Shown: positions 8,261 to 16,108 of the stretch, piece after piece
Layout: every line of letters begins with the position of its first letter
How positions within the stretch are numbered: the stretch's first letter is position 1
NCBI RefSeq assembly: GCF_025567465.1
Contig: NZ_JAOQKI010000020.1
Coordinates: 1 to 48,223 of the forward strand
Length of the DNA: 48,223 bases
Direction of reading: 5' to 3'
Source: Roseburia_C amylophila
GTDB lineage: Bacteria > Bacillota > Clostridia > Lachnospirales > Lachnospiraceae
Made by a program: the position numbers and the translations under genes
Notes under the pieces: generated by a model
What the model was told of the DNA's origin: nothing
Databases searched by the model: none
Seen by the model: the letters and a program-made list of their open reading frames with translations, nothing else

Positions 8261-9085
8261 TTATTCCAGATTTAATTTCTTATGGGTAATCAATGCTGTT
8301 ATGATATAGCATACAATTGATACACCGATGTAAAGTATCATGCTCTTTGAAAATATATTTCCATACATATTTGCAATCGTTATGCTAAAGAAGCTGTCAT
8401 CTCCCATTGCAGCCTGTTTCTCAACAAATCCATTTGCTGAATTAATGGATATCACAAAAGATATAATCTGAAGAATCGCATAAAGCACACCATACATCAC
8501 AATCGACATTGCAACTTTGTGGCGGAACAACTGACCGATTGCCATGCTGGCATATACCATAAGCATAGCGGAAAACGCAGAAATCACACTATATAATATT
8601 GCCCAGCCAAAGAGTGCCGGAATCGAAATTCCTATCATATCTCCCAGCTGCTGCAGTAATTCTTCCAGCTTGATTCTTTCCCCTTCATTACCCAGATTCA
8701 ATCCAGCTGTCACTATCAATGAAAATGCCGAAACATAAACAAGTATTGATGTAATTGCATGCCAGAATACCGCCACCAAAAGCTTTCCATTAATCAAGGA
8801 AAAGGTGGTTACCGGAAGGGTATGTGACAAATAACCTTCTGCACCATACATGCTGTGGTAAAACCGAACCAGCAGAAAAATAAATGCCGTAACGCTCAAT
8901 GCAATCAGCCCAATGATATACAAAAGAAGCATTGCCAGCCCGACCAAGGCTCCTATATCTGTTTCGAAAACCTGCATTTTCATCATCAGCATGCCAATTA
9001 ACGTAACGCCGACCAAAACCATTGCCAGTGGAAATAATACTTTCCAGGTTGCTTTCATTTCATGTTTCATTACTTTTCCTAACAT
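8261..9085 (-). CDS. ABC-2 type transporter permease
   Basis: 274 aa with about six hydrophobic segments: 17-36, 45-73, 98-125, 150-185, 190-215 and 245-265. The pattern is typical of ABC-2 permeases paired with YtrA-regulated ATPases. The start codon overlaps the end of the ATPase gene by 7 bp, so the two are co-translated. It is the third gene of a repressor-ATPase-permease operon. In related Firmicute operons such systems respond to cell-wall-active compounds, but no substrate can be read from this sequence. Confidence 0.8.
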   Translation of the reverse strand: MLGKVMKHEMKATWKVLFPLAMVLVGVTLIGMLMMKMQVFETDIGALVGLAMLLLYIIGLIALSVTAFIFLLVRFYHSMYGAEGYLSHTLPVTTFSLINGKLLVAVFWHAITSILVYVSAFSLIVTAGLNLGNEGERIKLEELLQQLGDMIGISIPALFGWAILYSVISAFSAMLMVYASMAIGQLFRHKVAMSIVMYGVLYAILQIISFVISINSANGFVEKQAAMGDDSFFSITIANMYGNIFSKSMILYIGVSIVCYIITALITHKKLNLE

Positions 9086-9777
9086 CTAAACACCTCCCGG
9101 AACAAAGCATCCACCGATTTACCCTGATTAATTCTAATATCATCTACTGATGAAGTCAGGCTGATTGTTCCATTCTGAATAAAGACTACCTCATCTAATA
9201 CATTCTCAACATCTGCAATCAGATGGGTTGAAATCAGAATCGTTGCATTCTCATCATAGTTGGTAAGAATCGTCCGCAATATATAATCTCTTGCCGCCGG
9301 GTCTACTCCTGCAATCGGCTCATCCAGAACATATAAGTCCGCACGACGGCTCATTACTAAAATAAGCTGCACCTTTTCTTTGGTTCCCTTGGACATGGAT
9401 TTTAATTTATCATTGGGATTAATGGATAATTTTGCCAGCATATCATAAGCTCTTACCACATCAAAATCCTGATAAAAATCTTCAAAATAATCTAAAATAT
9501 CACGTACCCGCATCCCCATGTTAAGATATGTATGATCTGGCAGATAAGAAACCACCTTCTTTGTCTCTACGCCAATCTTCATTCCTTCCACCAAAATCTC
9601 GCCCTCATCCGGAGTAAGGATTCCGTTAATCAGCTTAATCAGTGTTGTCTTTCCACTTCCGTTCGGTCCTAAGAGGCCAACAATATGTCCGCTCTCTAAG
9701 GTCAGGTTCAGATGGTCAAGCGCAGTTTTCTTTCCATATCGCTTGCATACATCTTTTACTTCCAATAATGTACTCAT
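9079..9777 (-). CDS. ABC transporter ATP-binding protein of the YtrA-type operon
   Basis: 232 aa. Walker A is G-P-N-G-S-G-K-T-T (near residues 36-44) and Walker B is L-Y-V-L-D-E-P (near 150). The H-loop sits in I-S-T-H-L. The signature loop is degenerate (M-S-K-G-T-K-E-K instead of L-S-G-G-Q), as is common in the BcrA/YtrB branch. ATG overlaps the end of the gntR gene by 4 bp. It should energise the 274-aa permease next to it. Short length and lack of an extra C-terminal domain fit a small ABC-2 exporter ATPase. Confidence 0.85.
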   Translation of the reverse strand: MSTLLEVKDVCKRYGKKTALDHLNLTLESGHIVGLLGPNGSGKTTLIKLINGILTPDEGEILVEGMKIGVETKKVVSYLPDHTYLNMGMRVRDILDYFEDFYQDFDVVRAYDMLAKLSINPNDKLKSMSKGTKEKVQLILVMSRRADLYVLDEPIAGVDPAARDYILRTILTNYDENATILISTHLIADVENVLDEVVFIQNGTISLTSSVDDIRINQGKSVDALFREVFRC

Positions 9778-10145
9778 GCCTGCTCTCCCTCCAAAATCTC
9801 CTGAATCAAAGATAAGGTTTCTGATTTCTTATAGCCAAGCTTGCTCATATTTTCCAAAAATTCCTTAATCTGTTCCTGTGCCAGATTATTCTTCAACTCC
9901 TCAATCATTTTTGCATCCTCCGTTATAAATCTCCCGCTTGTACGCTGGGAATACACAAGTCCTGTCCGCTCTAACTCTGTCAGTGCTTTCTGCATCGTAT
10001 TCGGATTTACTGCAGCTACCGCCGCCAGATCCCTGACAGAAGGTAACTTATCTCCCGGACTGTATTTACCGGATATTATTTCCATCTGAATCCGCTCCAC
10101 AATCTGAATAAAAATAGGACGATCCGAATCCAATTCCCATGCCAT
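9774..10145 (-). CDS. GntR-family repressor, YtrA subfamily
   Basis: 123 aa. An N-terminal winged helix-turn-helix (about residues 10-75, with S-P-G-D-K-L-P-S-V-R-D-L-A and V-N-P-N-T-M-Q-K-A) is followed by only about 45 residues of helical dimerisation tail, the hallmark of the short YtrA group. ATG follows AAGGGG. It is the first gene of the repressor-ATPase-permease operon and sits behind a near-consensus promoter with a dyad over the -10, so autorepression is likely. Confidence 0.88.
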   Translation of the reverse strand: MAWELDSDRPIFIQIVERIQMEIISGKYSPGDKLPSVRDLAAVAAVNPNTMQKALTELERTGLVYSQRTSGRFITEDAKMIEELKNNLAQEQIKEFLENMSKLGYKKSETLSLIQEILEGEQA

Positions 10146-10167
10146 GCAATCACCCCTTTCCGTATTT

Positions 10168-10214
10168 TTGTACTATATAAGTAATACAATATATTCTTAC
10201 GACGGATTTGTCAA
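10168..10214 (-). promoter_or_regulatory. Promoter and dyad operator of the gntR-ABC operon
   Basis: TTGACA (10214-10209), a 17-bp spacer and TATTGT (10191-10186) are followed at once by an imperfect 22-bp dyad at 10168-10189 with outer half-sites TTGTA and TACAA. The dyad overlaps the -10 and the likely start point, which fits repression by the YtrA-type regulator it precedes. Confidence 0.65.
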
Positions 10215-10322
10215 GAGGATTTTCATTACCAATCCTTAATTTATTCCTCATGTCAGAAATAGTGGCCACCAGGTGGACACCAGTAACCAATAAGGTGGTC
10301 ACTTAGCAACCAACTTATAAAA

Positions 10323-10766
10323 ACTTCCCGCATTGGTCCATCTTTTCGTAAAGTTAAAAATGAAATGTACACCAGACACGAAGACAACAAAACTGTTACT
10401 GAAACTATTCCTGCTTTGGACTTCATCCAGAAACTGATTGTCCACATCCCTGAAAAACATTTCAAAATGCTTCGCTACTATGGGATATATGCAAAACATC
10501 ACAAACAGGAAAAGAAACTTCTGGTTTTAGAAATTTACCACAAAAAACTGCACTATTTGAACAATATCGAAAGGTTATGAAATATGGATAAATCCATGCT
10601 CATAATAATTTTTTCTCCATAGTCAGATAGTGCAGCTACCCTAAACCAAAACAAAAAACGTCATAAACAACGTCATGGCGAATCTAACATTCGCTCTTTT
10701 GTCATGTCATTTTTTATTTCCAGTTTATTATACACTATTTCTGACGATTTGAGAAATTTCCTATAA
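10323..10766 (+). pseudogene. IS91-family transposase remnant, copy 1 (3' part only)
   Basis: Only the last third of the transposase remains, joined at 10323 to unrelated DNA. The reading frame gives the segment with K-M-L-R-Y-Y-G-I-Y-A-K-H-H-K. A one-base loss in the A-run at 10542-10547 breaks the frame. In another frame the family-like C-terminus A-L-F-E-Q-Y-R-K-V-M-K-Y-G ends at the stop 10589-10591. The 3' noncoding tail runs to about 10766. It is nearly identical to copy 2 (from 13312) but keeps 111 bp that copy 2 has lost. No catalytic region is left, so it is dead. Confidence 0.7.
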
Positions 10767-10771
10767 AGCAA

Positions 10772-10800
10772 GAAAAAGAGCTTCCCATGATGGAAAGCCC
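10772..10800 (-). terminator. Terminator of lipoprotein gene 1
   Basis: A 9-bp stem with one G-U pair and a 5-nt loop (10778-10800, minus-strand arms GGGCTTTCC / GGGAAGCTC) is followed by a T-rich run (10777-10772). It lies about 100 bp past the stop of the lipoprotein gene. Confidence 0.6.
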
Positions 10801-10896
10801 TTAAAATTTACACACTGATGCCCCTTGTTGCAAACTATGTCAAACAGTCCGGGGCCTCCTTAACTTAATCGTTAACTAGAAGTAAATCATACAGAA

Positions 10897-11631
10897 TTAT
10901 TCTACTGTGTATGTAAGATTATTTTCTTTTGCATATTGTTCAGCATATGAACCAGCCTTAACGATCAAATTGAAGCCTATAACATGCATCTCTGTAACAC
11001 TTTCTGGAACTTTCAAATCCATTCCTTCATTGTTCATCGGAGGACAAATCATATTTGAGAAATCATCTTCACCGATTTTTTCTAATCCTTCATTTAGTAT
11101 TAAATTCTGAAGATTAGTGTTTACAAAAGCAGCTCCACCTATAGTTTTTACAGAATTTCCAAGAACTACATATTTAAGTTTTTCACAATTACCAAATGCC
11201 GTTTTTGCCACTTCGGTAACATTATTCCCAATCCGAACAGCTACAACATCTTTGTCATTCGCAAATGTTTTATTAAATCCAACAACTTTCTTTCCATCAA
11301 TTTCATCTGGAATAACCACGATTGGATCCTTACCAACATACTTCTCTATTACTATTTCATCTGAGTTGTCAATTAACTCAAAATCCTCTGCCGGAGTCTC
11401 ATCATGACTCATCAAATCATCCATTGTAATTTCATCTGCTGATTTATAACTAGTATCATTCTTATTATCAGACTTATCACTTGAAGATGTGTCTTTCTGG
11501 CTGTCCTGCACATCTGCTGTTTGTTTTGTTTGGTCTGTCTTACCTGCATTGTCTGATGACGAACTTCCACAGCCTGCTGATGACACAGCCATTGTAAAAA
11601 TCATTCCTAGAATTAATAGTCTCTTTTTCAT
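10897..11631 (-). CDS. LRR_5 / BspA-like lipoprotein, paralogue 1
   Basis: 244 aa. An N-terminal lipoprotein signal peptide carries lipobox S-S-A-G-C with the lipidated Cys at 21. A Ser/Asp/Lys-rich linker follows (22-65). Residues about 90-215 hold leucine-rich repeats of the BspA/LRR_5 kind: V-V-A-V-R-I-G-N-N-V-T-E-V, L-K-Y-V-V-L-G-N-S-V-K-T-I, L-Q-N-L-I-L-N-E-G-L-E-K-I. The end resembles the Y-A-x-x-N cap common after such repeats. The product should be a membrane-anchored surface protein; the ligand is unknown. ATG follows AAAGGAG. The next lipoprotein upstream is a close paralogue whose first 143 bp are identical. Confidence 0.85.
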   Translation of the reverse strand: MKKRLLILGMIFTMAVSSAGCGSSSSDNAGKTDQTKQTADVQDSQKDTSSSDKSDNKNDTSYKSADEITMDDLMSHDETPAEDFELIDNSDEIVIEKYVGKDPIVVIPDEIDGKKVVGFNKTFANDKDVVAVRIGNNVTEVAKTAFGNCEKLKYVVLGNSVKTIGGAAFVNTNLQNLILNEGLEKIGEDDFSNMICPPMNNEGMDLKVPESVTEMHVIGFNLIVKAGSYAEQYAKENNLTYTVE

Positions 11632-11642
11632 TTTTTTCTCCT

Positions 11643-11850
11643 TTAATAACCTCTGATTGTTTTTATATTATATGTGCACCAGTCGGTACTGCTGCTATCA
11701 TACAAGTCGGTATAATCACTATATACTGGCAGTGTAATTAGTAACGGATCTACTTTCAGTTTTGAATCAAGTTCAAAATAAGTTTTTGAGTTTTTGAGTT
11801 TTCCAGTTTGTAGCTACCATCCTTAGTTATCTTTGACGTTTCAAAAACTT
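11643..11850 (-). pseudogene. Possible decayed gene remnant between the lipoprotein genes
   Basis: This otherwise empty stretch has a protein-like minus-strand reading ending at a TAA (11645-11643): its end reads S-D-Y-T-D-L-Y-D then W-C-T-Y-N-I-K-T-I-R-G-Y. Upstream the sense continues in another frame (K-I-T-K-D-G-S-Y-K-L-E-N) across a tandem ACTCAAAA repeat, as if slippage broke the frame. No start or Shine-Dalgarno is present and I do not recognise the family. It could be chance. Confidence 0.3.
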
Positions 11851-11863
11851 ATATTCCAAAAAA

Positions 11864-11891
11864 GAGAGTCAATTCCCCGCAACTGACTCTC
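11864..11891 (-). terminator. Terminator of lipoprotein gene 2
   Basis: An 8-bp perfect inverted repeat (GAGAGTCA at 11864-11871, TGACTCTC at 11884-11891) is followed on the minus strand by TTTTTT. It sits about 100 bp past the stop of the second lipoprotein gene. Confidence 0.75.
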
Positions 11892-11987
11892 ATAAACTTT
11901 GGCAAACACTCAAAAATTTGATTACCAGGTATAGTATGGCGGTTTCCTATGATAGTATTCATATTTAATTAATTGACATATTGTAAA

Positions 11988-12734
11988 TTATTCTGCTGTG
12001 AATGTAACCCCTGCATCGGCATGTTCATTTGCATATTGTTCAGCATATGAACCCGGTTTACCAATGAGATTAAAATCCGAAACATGGAGTTCTGTAACGC
12101 TCTCAGGTATTTTCAAATCCATTCCCCAGTTATTTAATGGTGGATCTACATAATCCGTAAAATCATCTTCACCTATTTTTTCCAATCCATCATTAAGAAT
12201 CAATTCCTTTAAGCTTGTTCCACTGAAATTTCCTCCATCAATACTCTTCACAGATTTTCCTAACACAAGATATTTTAAATTTACTGAATTTCCAAATGCA
12301 TCTCGATCTATTTCTGTAATATTATTGCCTATTCGAACTGCTATAATATTTTTATCATGCGAAAAAGTTTTATTAAATCCAACAACTTTCTTTCCATCTA
12401 TTTCATCAGGAATAACAACAATTGGATCTTTACCAACATACTTATCTATTACTATTTCATCTGCACTGTCATTGAACTCAAAATCCTCTGCCGGTGTCTC
12501 ATCATGGCTCATCAAATCATCCATTGTGATTTCATCTGCTGATTTATACTTCGTATCTTTCTTATCATCATCTGACTTACTATCGCTTGATTCATCTTTC
12601 TGGCTGTCCTGCACATCTGCTGTTTGTTTTGTTTGGTCTGTCTTACCTGCATTGTCTGATGACGAACTTCCACAGCCTGCTGATGACACAGCCATTGTAA
12701 AAATCATTCCTAGAATTAATAGTCTCTTTTTCAT
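11988..12734 (-). CDS. LRR_5 / BspA-like lipoprotein, paralogue 2
   Basis: 248 aa, the same architecture as paralogue 1: signal peptide, lipobox S-S-A-G-C, low-complexity Ser/Asp/Lys linker, and LRR_5-type repeats from about 95 to 220 (I-I-A-V-R-I-G-N-N-I-T-E-I, L-K-Y-L-V-L-G-K-S-V-K-S-I, L-K-E-L-I-L-N-D-G-L-E-K-I). The first 47 residues match paralogue 1 exactly, while the repeat face differs in many positions. That would suit variation of a binding surface behind a constant export signal. ATG follows a strong AGGAG site. Its own terminator separates it from paralogue 1, so the two are probably separate transcription units. Confidence 0.85.
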   Translation of the reverse strand: MKKRLLILGMIFTMAVSSAGCGSSSSDNAGKTDQTKQTADVQDSQKDESSDSKSDDDKKDTKYKSADEITMDDLMSHDETPAEDFEFNDSADEIVIDKYVGKDPIVVIPDEIDGKKVVGFNKTFSHDKNIIAVRIGNNITEIDRDAFGNSVNLKYLVLGKSVKSIDGGNFSGTSLKELILNDGLEKIGEDDFTDYVDPPLNNWGMDLKIPESVTELHVSDFNLIGKPGSYAEQYANEHADAGVTFTAE

Positions 12735-12889
12735 TTTCTTCTCCTTTGAAGTTAATTATTTTATATAATTTTATATTACTTTAGTAAATGGCGCAATAGG
12801 TCAGAATTACCATTAATCATATAATTTCTGTAATAAATATGGATTTTGCTTACAGTAAAAAAGTGACTTCGACACGCTCAACACCCCTA

Positions 12890-13644
12890 TTCTAGCACCA
12901 TTATGAATATATTACAATCTATCTTTACCGATTATTATGAACATATCATTTACGAACTCCATTCACGTCCTGCTGTCATTGAAAATGTCAACAAGATGAT
13001 TCATTGTGGTGACTCTTCTCATGGTGGTGCCATGTATGACTGTCCTCACTGTGGAAATCTTAAATTTGTTCCCTTTCGCTGCAAAAGCCGTTTTTGTCCT
13101 TCCTGTGGCAACAAATATAACCAGCTTCGTTCTTTTCATATGTCCTGCAAACTTGTTTCTTGTGTTCATCGCCATTGTGAAATGGAATCCTCATATCCAC
13201 GCTCTCATCTCCGAGGGTGGGGCTGGTAACATCACTCCCTGGTGTCCTGTCAAACACTTTGATTACAATTTCCTTCATAATGCCTTCCGTAAAGTTCTCC
13301 TTGAACAGCTTACTTCCCGCATTGGTCCATCTTTTCGTAAAGTTAAAAATGAAATGTATACCAGACACGAAGACAACAAAACTGTTACTGAAACTATTCC
13401 TGCTTTGGACTTCATCCAGAAACTGATTGTCCACATCCCTGAAAAACATTTCAAAATGCTTCGCTACTATGGGATATATGCAAAACATCACAAACAGGAA
13501 AAGAAACTTCTGGTTTTAGAAGTTTACCACAAAAAACGTCATAAACAACGTCATGGCGAATCCAACATTCGCTCTTTTGGCATGTCATTTTTTATTTCCA
13601 GTTTATTATACACTATTTCTGACGATTTGAGAAATTTCCTGTAA
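12890..13644 (+). pseudogene. IS91-family transposase remnant, copy 2 (internally deleted)
   Basis: The 5' part (from 12903) encodes an N-terminal zinc-binding domain with C-P-H-C then C-K-S-R-F-C-P-S-C-G-N-K, typical of IS91/Y2 transposases. Near 13170-13190 the frame jumps: C-V-H-R-H-C runs out of frame while another frame resumes at V-K-W-N-P-H-I-H-A-L-I-S-E-G-G. Compared with the family, a central block that should include part of the catalytic region is missing. Near the 3' end 111 bp present in copy 1 are deleted between 9-bp direct repeats (ACAAAAAAC). Two frames, two deletions and no intact product make it inactive. Confidence 0.75.
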
Positions 13645-13651
13645 AGTAAAA

Positions 13652-13676
13652 AAGGGACGCAGAAACTGCGTCCCTT
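13652..13676 (-). terminator. Terminator of the nfnAB operon
   Basis: A perfect 11-bp stem with loop AAA (13652-13662 / 13666-13676, core GGGACGCAG / CTGCGTCCC) is followed by a T-run on the minus strand, about 27 bp after the nfnB stop. Confidence 0.85.
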
Positions 13677-13702
13677 AAGCATATATTATTATGCTTTATT
13701 CT

Positions 13703-15088
13703 TTATTTATTGCGTAAGAATTCATCAATTCCCTTTGCTGCAGTTTTTCCTGCACCCATGGCAAGGATAACGGTTGCTGCTCCGGTTACTGCATCTCCAC
13801 CGGCGTATACGCCATCTTTGGAGGTTGCTCCGGTCTCTTCTTCTGCAATGATACATTTTCTGCGGTTGATGTCCAGACCCTTGGTAGTGGATGAAATCAA
13901 TGGGTTTGGAGAGGTACCAAGAGACATGATTACGGTATCTGCCTCGATTTCGTATTCAGAACCCGGAATCTCTACCGGGCTTCTTCTTCCGGATGCGTCC
14001 GGCTCACCTAATTCCATCTTAATGACACGACAGCCTTTTACCCAGCCGTCTTCGTCTACTAAGATTTCAGTAGGATTCTGCAGAAGGTCAAAGATAATGC
14101 CTTCTTCTTTTGCATGATGTATTTCTTCTTTTCTTGCCGGAAGCTCTTCCTCGCCACGACGGTATACGATATGTACCTCTGCGCCGAGACGTTTTGCGGT
14201 ACGGGCTGCATCCATTGCAACGTTACCACCACCAACTACAACAACTTTTTTGCCGGCTTTGATTGGCGTATCATAGTCATCACGGAATGCTTTCATCAGG
14301 TTATTTCTGGTTAAGAATTCGTTTGCAGAGAATACTCCCATTGCCTGCTCGCCAGGGATTCCCATAAATCTTGGAAGTCCTGCACCGGAACCGATAAATA
14401 CAGCTTCGAATCCTTCTTTTTCCATTAATTCATCAATGGTAACTGCTTTACCAATGACAACGTTGGTCTCAATCTTAACGCCTAAAGCTTTTACATTTTC
14501 TACTTCTGCTGCAACTACTTTTGACTTTGGAAGACGGAATTCCGGAATACCGTAAATTAATACTCCACCGGCTTCATGTAAAGCTTCAAAAATAGTAACA
14601 TCATAGCCAAGCTTTGCCAAATCACCGGCACAGGTAAGACCTGCAGGGCCGGAACCGATAACTGCTACTTTATGTCCATTTAATTTTTCTGCTTTCTTAG
14701 GCTTGATTCCATGCTCTCTTGCCCAGTCAGCTACGAAACGCTCTAATTTACCGATTGCAACTGGCTCACCCTTGATACCACGGATACATTTTCCTTCACA
14801 CTGACTCTCCTGTGGACATACACGGCCACATACAGCAGGAAGTGCAGATGATTCACTGATAATATGATAAGCTTCTTCGAAGTTGCCTTCTTTCACCTGT
14901 GCAATAAATGCCGGAATATTAATGGAAACCGGACATCCTTTCATACACTGTGCATTTTTACAGTTTAAGCAGCGTTTTGCTTCTGCTACTGCTTCTTCTT
15001 CATTATAGCCAAGACAAACTTCTTCAAAGTTTGCTGCACGTACCTCTGGCTCCTGTTCACGTACAGGTACTCTTGTTAATCCTTCCAT
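13703..15088 (-). CDS. nfnB: NfnB: NADPH-binding large subunit of electron-bifurcating ferredoxin:NADP oxidoreductase
   Basis: 461 aa, in the family of glutamate synthase small subunits (often labelled GltA). An N-terminal Cys cluster (C-L-N-C-x4-C-x3-C-P, residues about 41-52, and a second C-x3-C-x3-C near 95-105) should hold two [4Fe-4S] clusters. An FAD-binding G-S-G-P-A-G-L-T-C and an NADPH-binding G-G-G-N-V-A-M-D-A-A-R-T follow. The adjoining gene is the FAD/[2Fe-2S] NfnA-type subunit rather than a large glutamate synthase. The pair therefore fits NfnAB, which couples NADH and reduced ferredoxin to NADP+ reduction. The two genes abut, sharing base 15088. A glutamate synthase role is less likely because no gltB-type gene is near. 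Confidence 0.85.
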   Translation of the reverse strand: MEGLTRVPVREQEPEVRAANFEEVCLGYNEEEAVAEAKRCLNCKNAQCMKGCPVSINIPAFIAQVKEGNFEEAYHIISESSALPAVCGRVCPQESQCEGKCIRGIKGEPVAIGKLERFVADWAREHGIKPKKAEKLNGHKVAVIGSGPAGLTCAGDLAKLGYDVTIFEALHEAGGVLIYGIPEFRLPKSKVVAAEVENVKALGVKIETNVVIGKAVTIDELMEKEGFEAVFIGSGAGLPRFMGIPGEQAMGVFSANEFLTRNNLMKAFRDDYDTPIKAGKKVVVVGGGNVAMDAARTAKRLGAEVHIVYRRGEEELPARKEEIHHAKEEGIIFDLLQNPTEILVDEDGWVKGCRVIKMELGEPDASGRRSPVEIPGSEYEIEADTVIMSLGTSPNPLISSTTKGLDINRRKCIIAEEETGATSKDGVYAGGDAVTGAATVILAMGAGKTAAKGIDEFLRNK

Positions 15089-15975
15089 TATTTGTCACCT
15101 CCGCACTGACCGCATCCACCATGATGGGTATTGCCTTCCTGCAATTTTAACATTGCACGGCCTTCTTCTGTCTTATACTGAAGCTGTCTCTTCATTGCCT
15201 GGTCGAAATCTACCTGATGTCCGTCAAATTCCGGTCCATCCACGCATGCGAATTTTACTTCGCCGCCAACCACAAGACGACATGCTCCACACATTCCGGT
15301 TCCGTCTACCATAATCGGATTCATGGATACAACAGTTGGAATGCCAAGCTCCTTGGTCAGTTTACAAACGAATTTCATCATAATCATTGGTCCGATGGCA
15401 ACACAATGATCGTAACGAACACCTTTATTCCATAATTCCTGTAACTGGTTGGTTCCCATTCCATGGAAGCCATAAGTACCATCATCGGTTGTTACATAAA
15501 GATTAGTTGCAACTTTACGCATTTCTTCTACCAGAATTAATAAATCCTTGGTCTTAGAACCCATGATAACATCACAGTCTACCCCATGTTCATGTAACCA
15601 TTTTACCTGTGGGTAAACCGGTGCTGTTCCAACACCTCCGGCGATAAATACAATTTTCTTTTTCTTTAACTCTTCTATATCTTCCTCAATAAGGTCGGAT
15701 GGACAGCCCAGTGGTCCAACAAAATCCTGGAATGCATCTCCTTCCTCTAAATATGCCATACGCTCTGTAGATGCTCCAACTGTCTGGAATACAATTGTTA
15801 CAGTTCCGGCTTTCTCATCATAATCACAGATGGTAAGTGGTATACGCTCACCTTCTTCATCGATTTTCACGATTACAAATTGTCCTGGCTTTGCAGACTT
15901 TGCTACCCGCTCTGCTTTGACATCCATAAGATAAATCTTATCTGCCAGCTTTTCCTTTTTTATAATAGGATACAT
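15088..15975 (-). CDS. nfnA: NfnA: FAD/NAD- and [2Fe-2S]-binding small subunit
   Basis: 295 aa, in the dihydroorotate dehydrogenase electron-transfer (PyrK)/sulfide dehydrogenase-like family. FAD-domain motif R-I-P-L-T-I-C-D is near residue 49. NAD-domain motif F-I-A-G-G-V-G-T-A-P-V-Y-P lies at about 110-122. C-terminal cysteines in G-T-G-M-C-G-A-C-R and F-A-C-V-D-G-P-E-F-D bind a [2Fe-2S] cluster. The very C-terminus is Gly/His/Cys-rich (H-H-G-G-C-G-Q-C). ATG follows GGAGG. It is the first gene of the nfnAB pair and lies just downstream of the Trp transporter terminator, so it should have its own promoter, which I could not define. Confidence 0.85.
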   Translation of the reverse strand: MYPIIKKEKLADKIYLMDVKAERVAKSAKPGQFVIVKIDEEGERIPLTICDYDEKAGTVTIVFQTVGASTERMAYLEEGDAFQDFVGPLGCPSDLIEEDIEELKKKKIVFIAGGVGTAPVYPQVKWLHEHGVDCDVIMGSKTKDLLILVEEMRKVATNLYVTTDDGTYGFHGMGTNQLQELWNKGVRYDHCVAIGPMIMMKFVCKLTKELGIPTVVSMNPIMVDGTGMCGACRLVVGGEVKFACVDGPEFDGHQVDFDQAMKRQLQYKTEEGRAMLKLQEGNTHHGGCGQCGGDK

Positions 15976-16044
15976 ACTATACCTCCATACTTTGTTTACA
16001 TCAACTCGTGGAATTCCAGACCACTAGATTTAATCATATAGGAA

Positions 16045-16076
16045 AAGTGTCAGAAAATCAACATTTTCCGACACTT
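16045..16076 (-). terminator. Terminator of the trpXYZ transporter operon
   Basis: Stem AAGTGTC...GAAAAT / ATTTTC...GACACTT (16045-16076, one internal mismatch, 4-nt loop) lies about 30 bp past the ATPase stop. Its minus-strand downstream side begins with TTTT. Confidence 0.7.
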
Positions 16077-16108
16077 GTTTCTTAAAAAAAATTTACCAAT
16101 TTCTATTT

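Noticed and set aside
10548..10635. Apparent 88-bp MITE in IS91 copy 1, with 13-bp near-perfect terminal repeats CTGCACTATYTGA
   Set aside because: The left repeat lies in the family-typical transposase C-terminus (A-L-F-E-Q-Y-R-K-V) and the extra DNA is bounded by ACAAAAAAC direct repeats, so a deletion in copy 2 explains the difference better than an insertion.
13703..15088. Label as glutamate synthase small subunit (gltD)
   Set aside because: The partner gene is a DHOD-like FAD/[2Fe-2S] subunit and no glutamate synthase large subunit is near, so NfnAB fits better.
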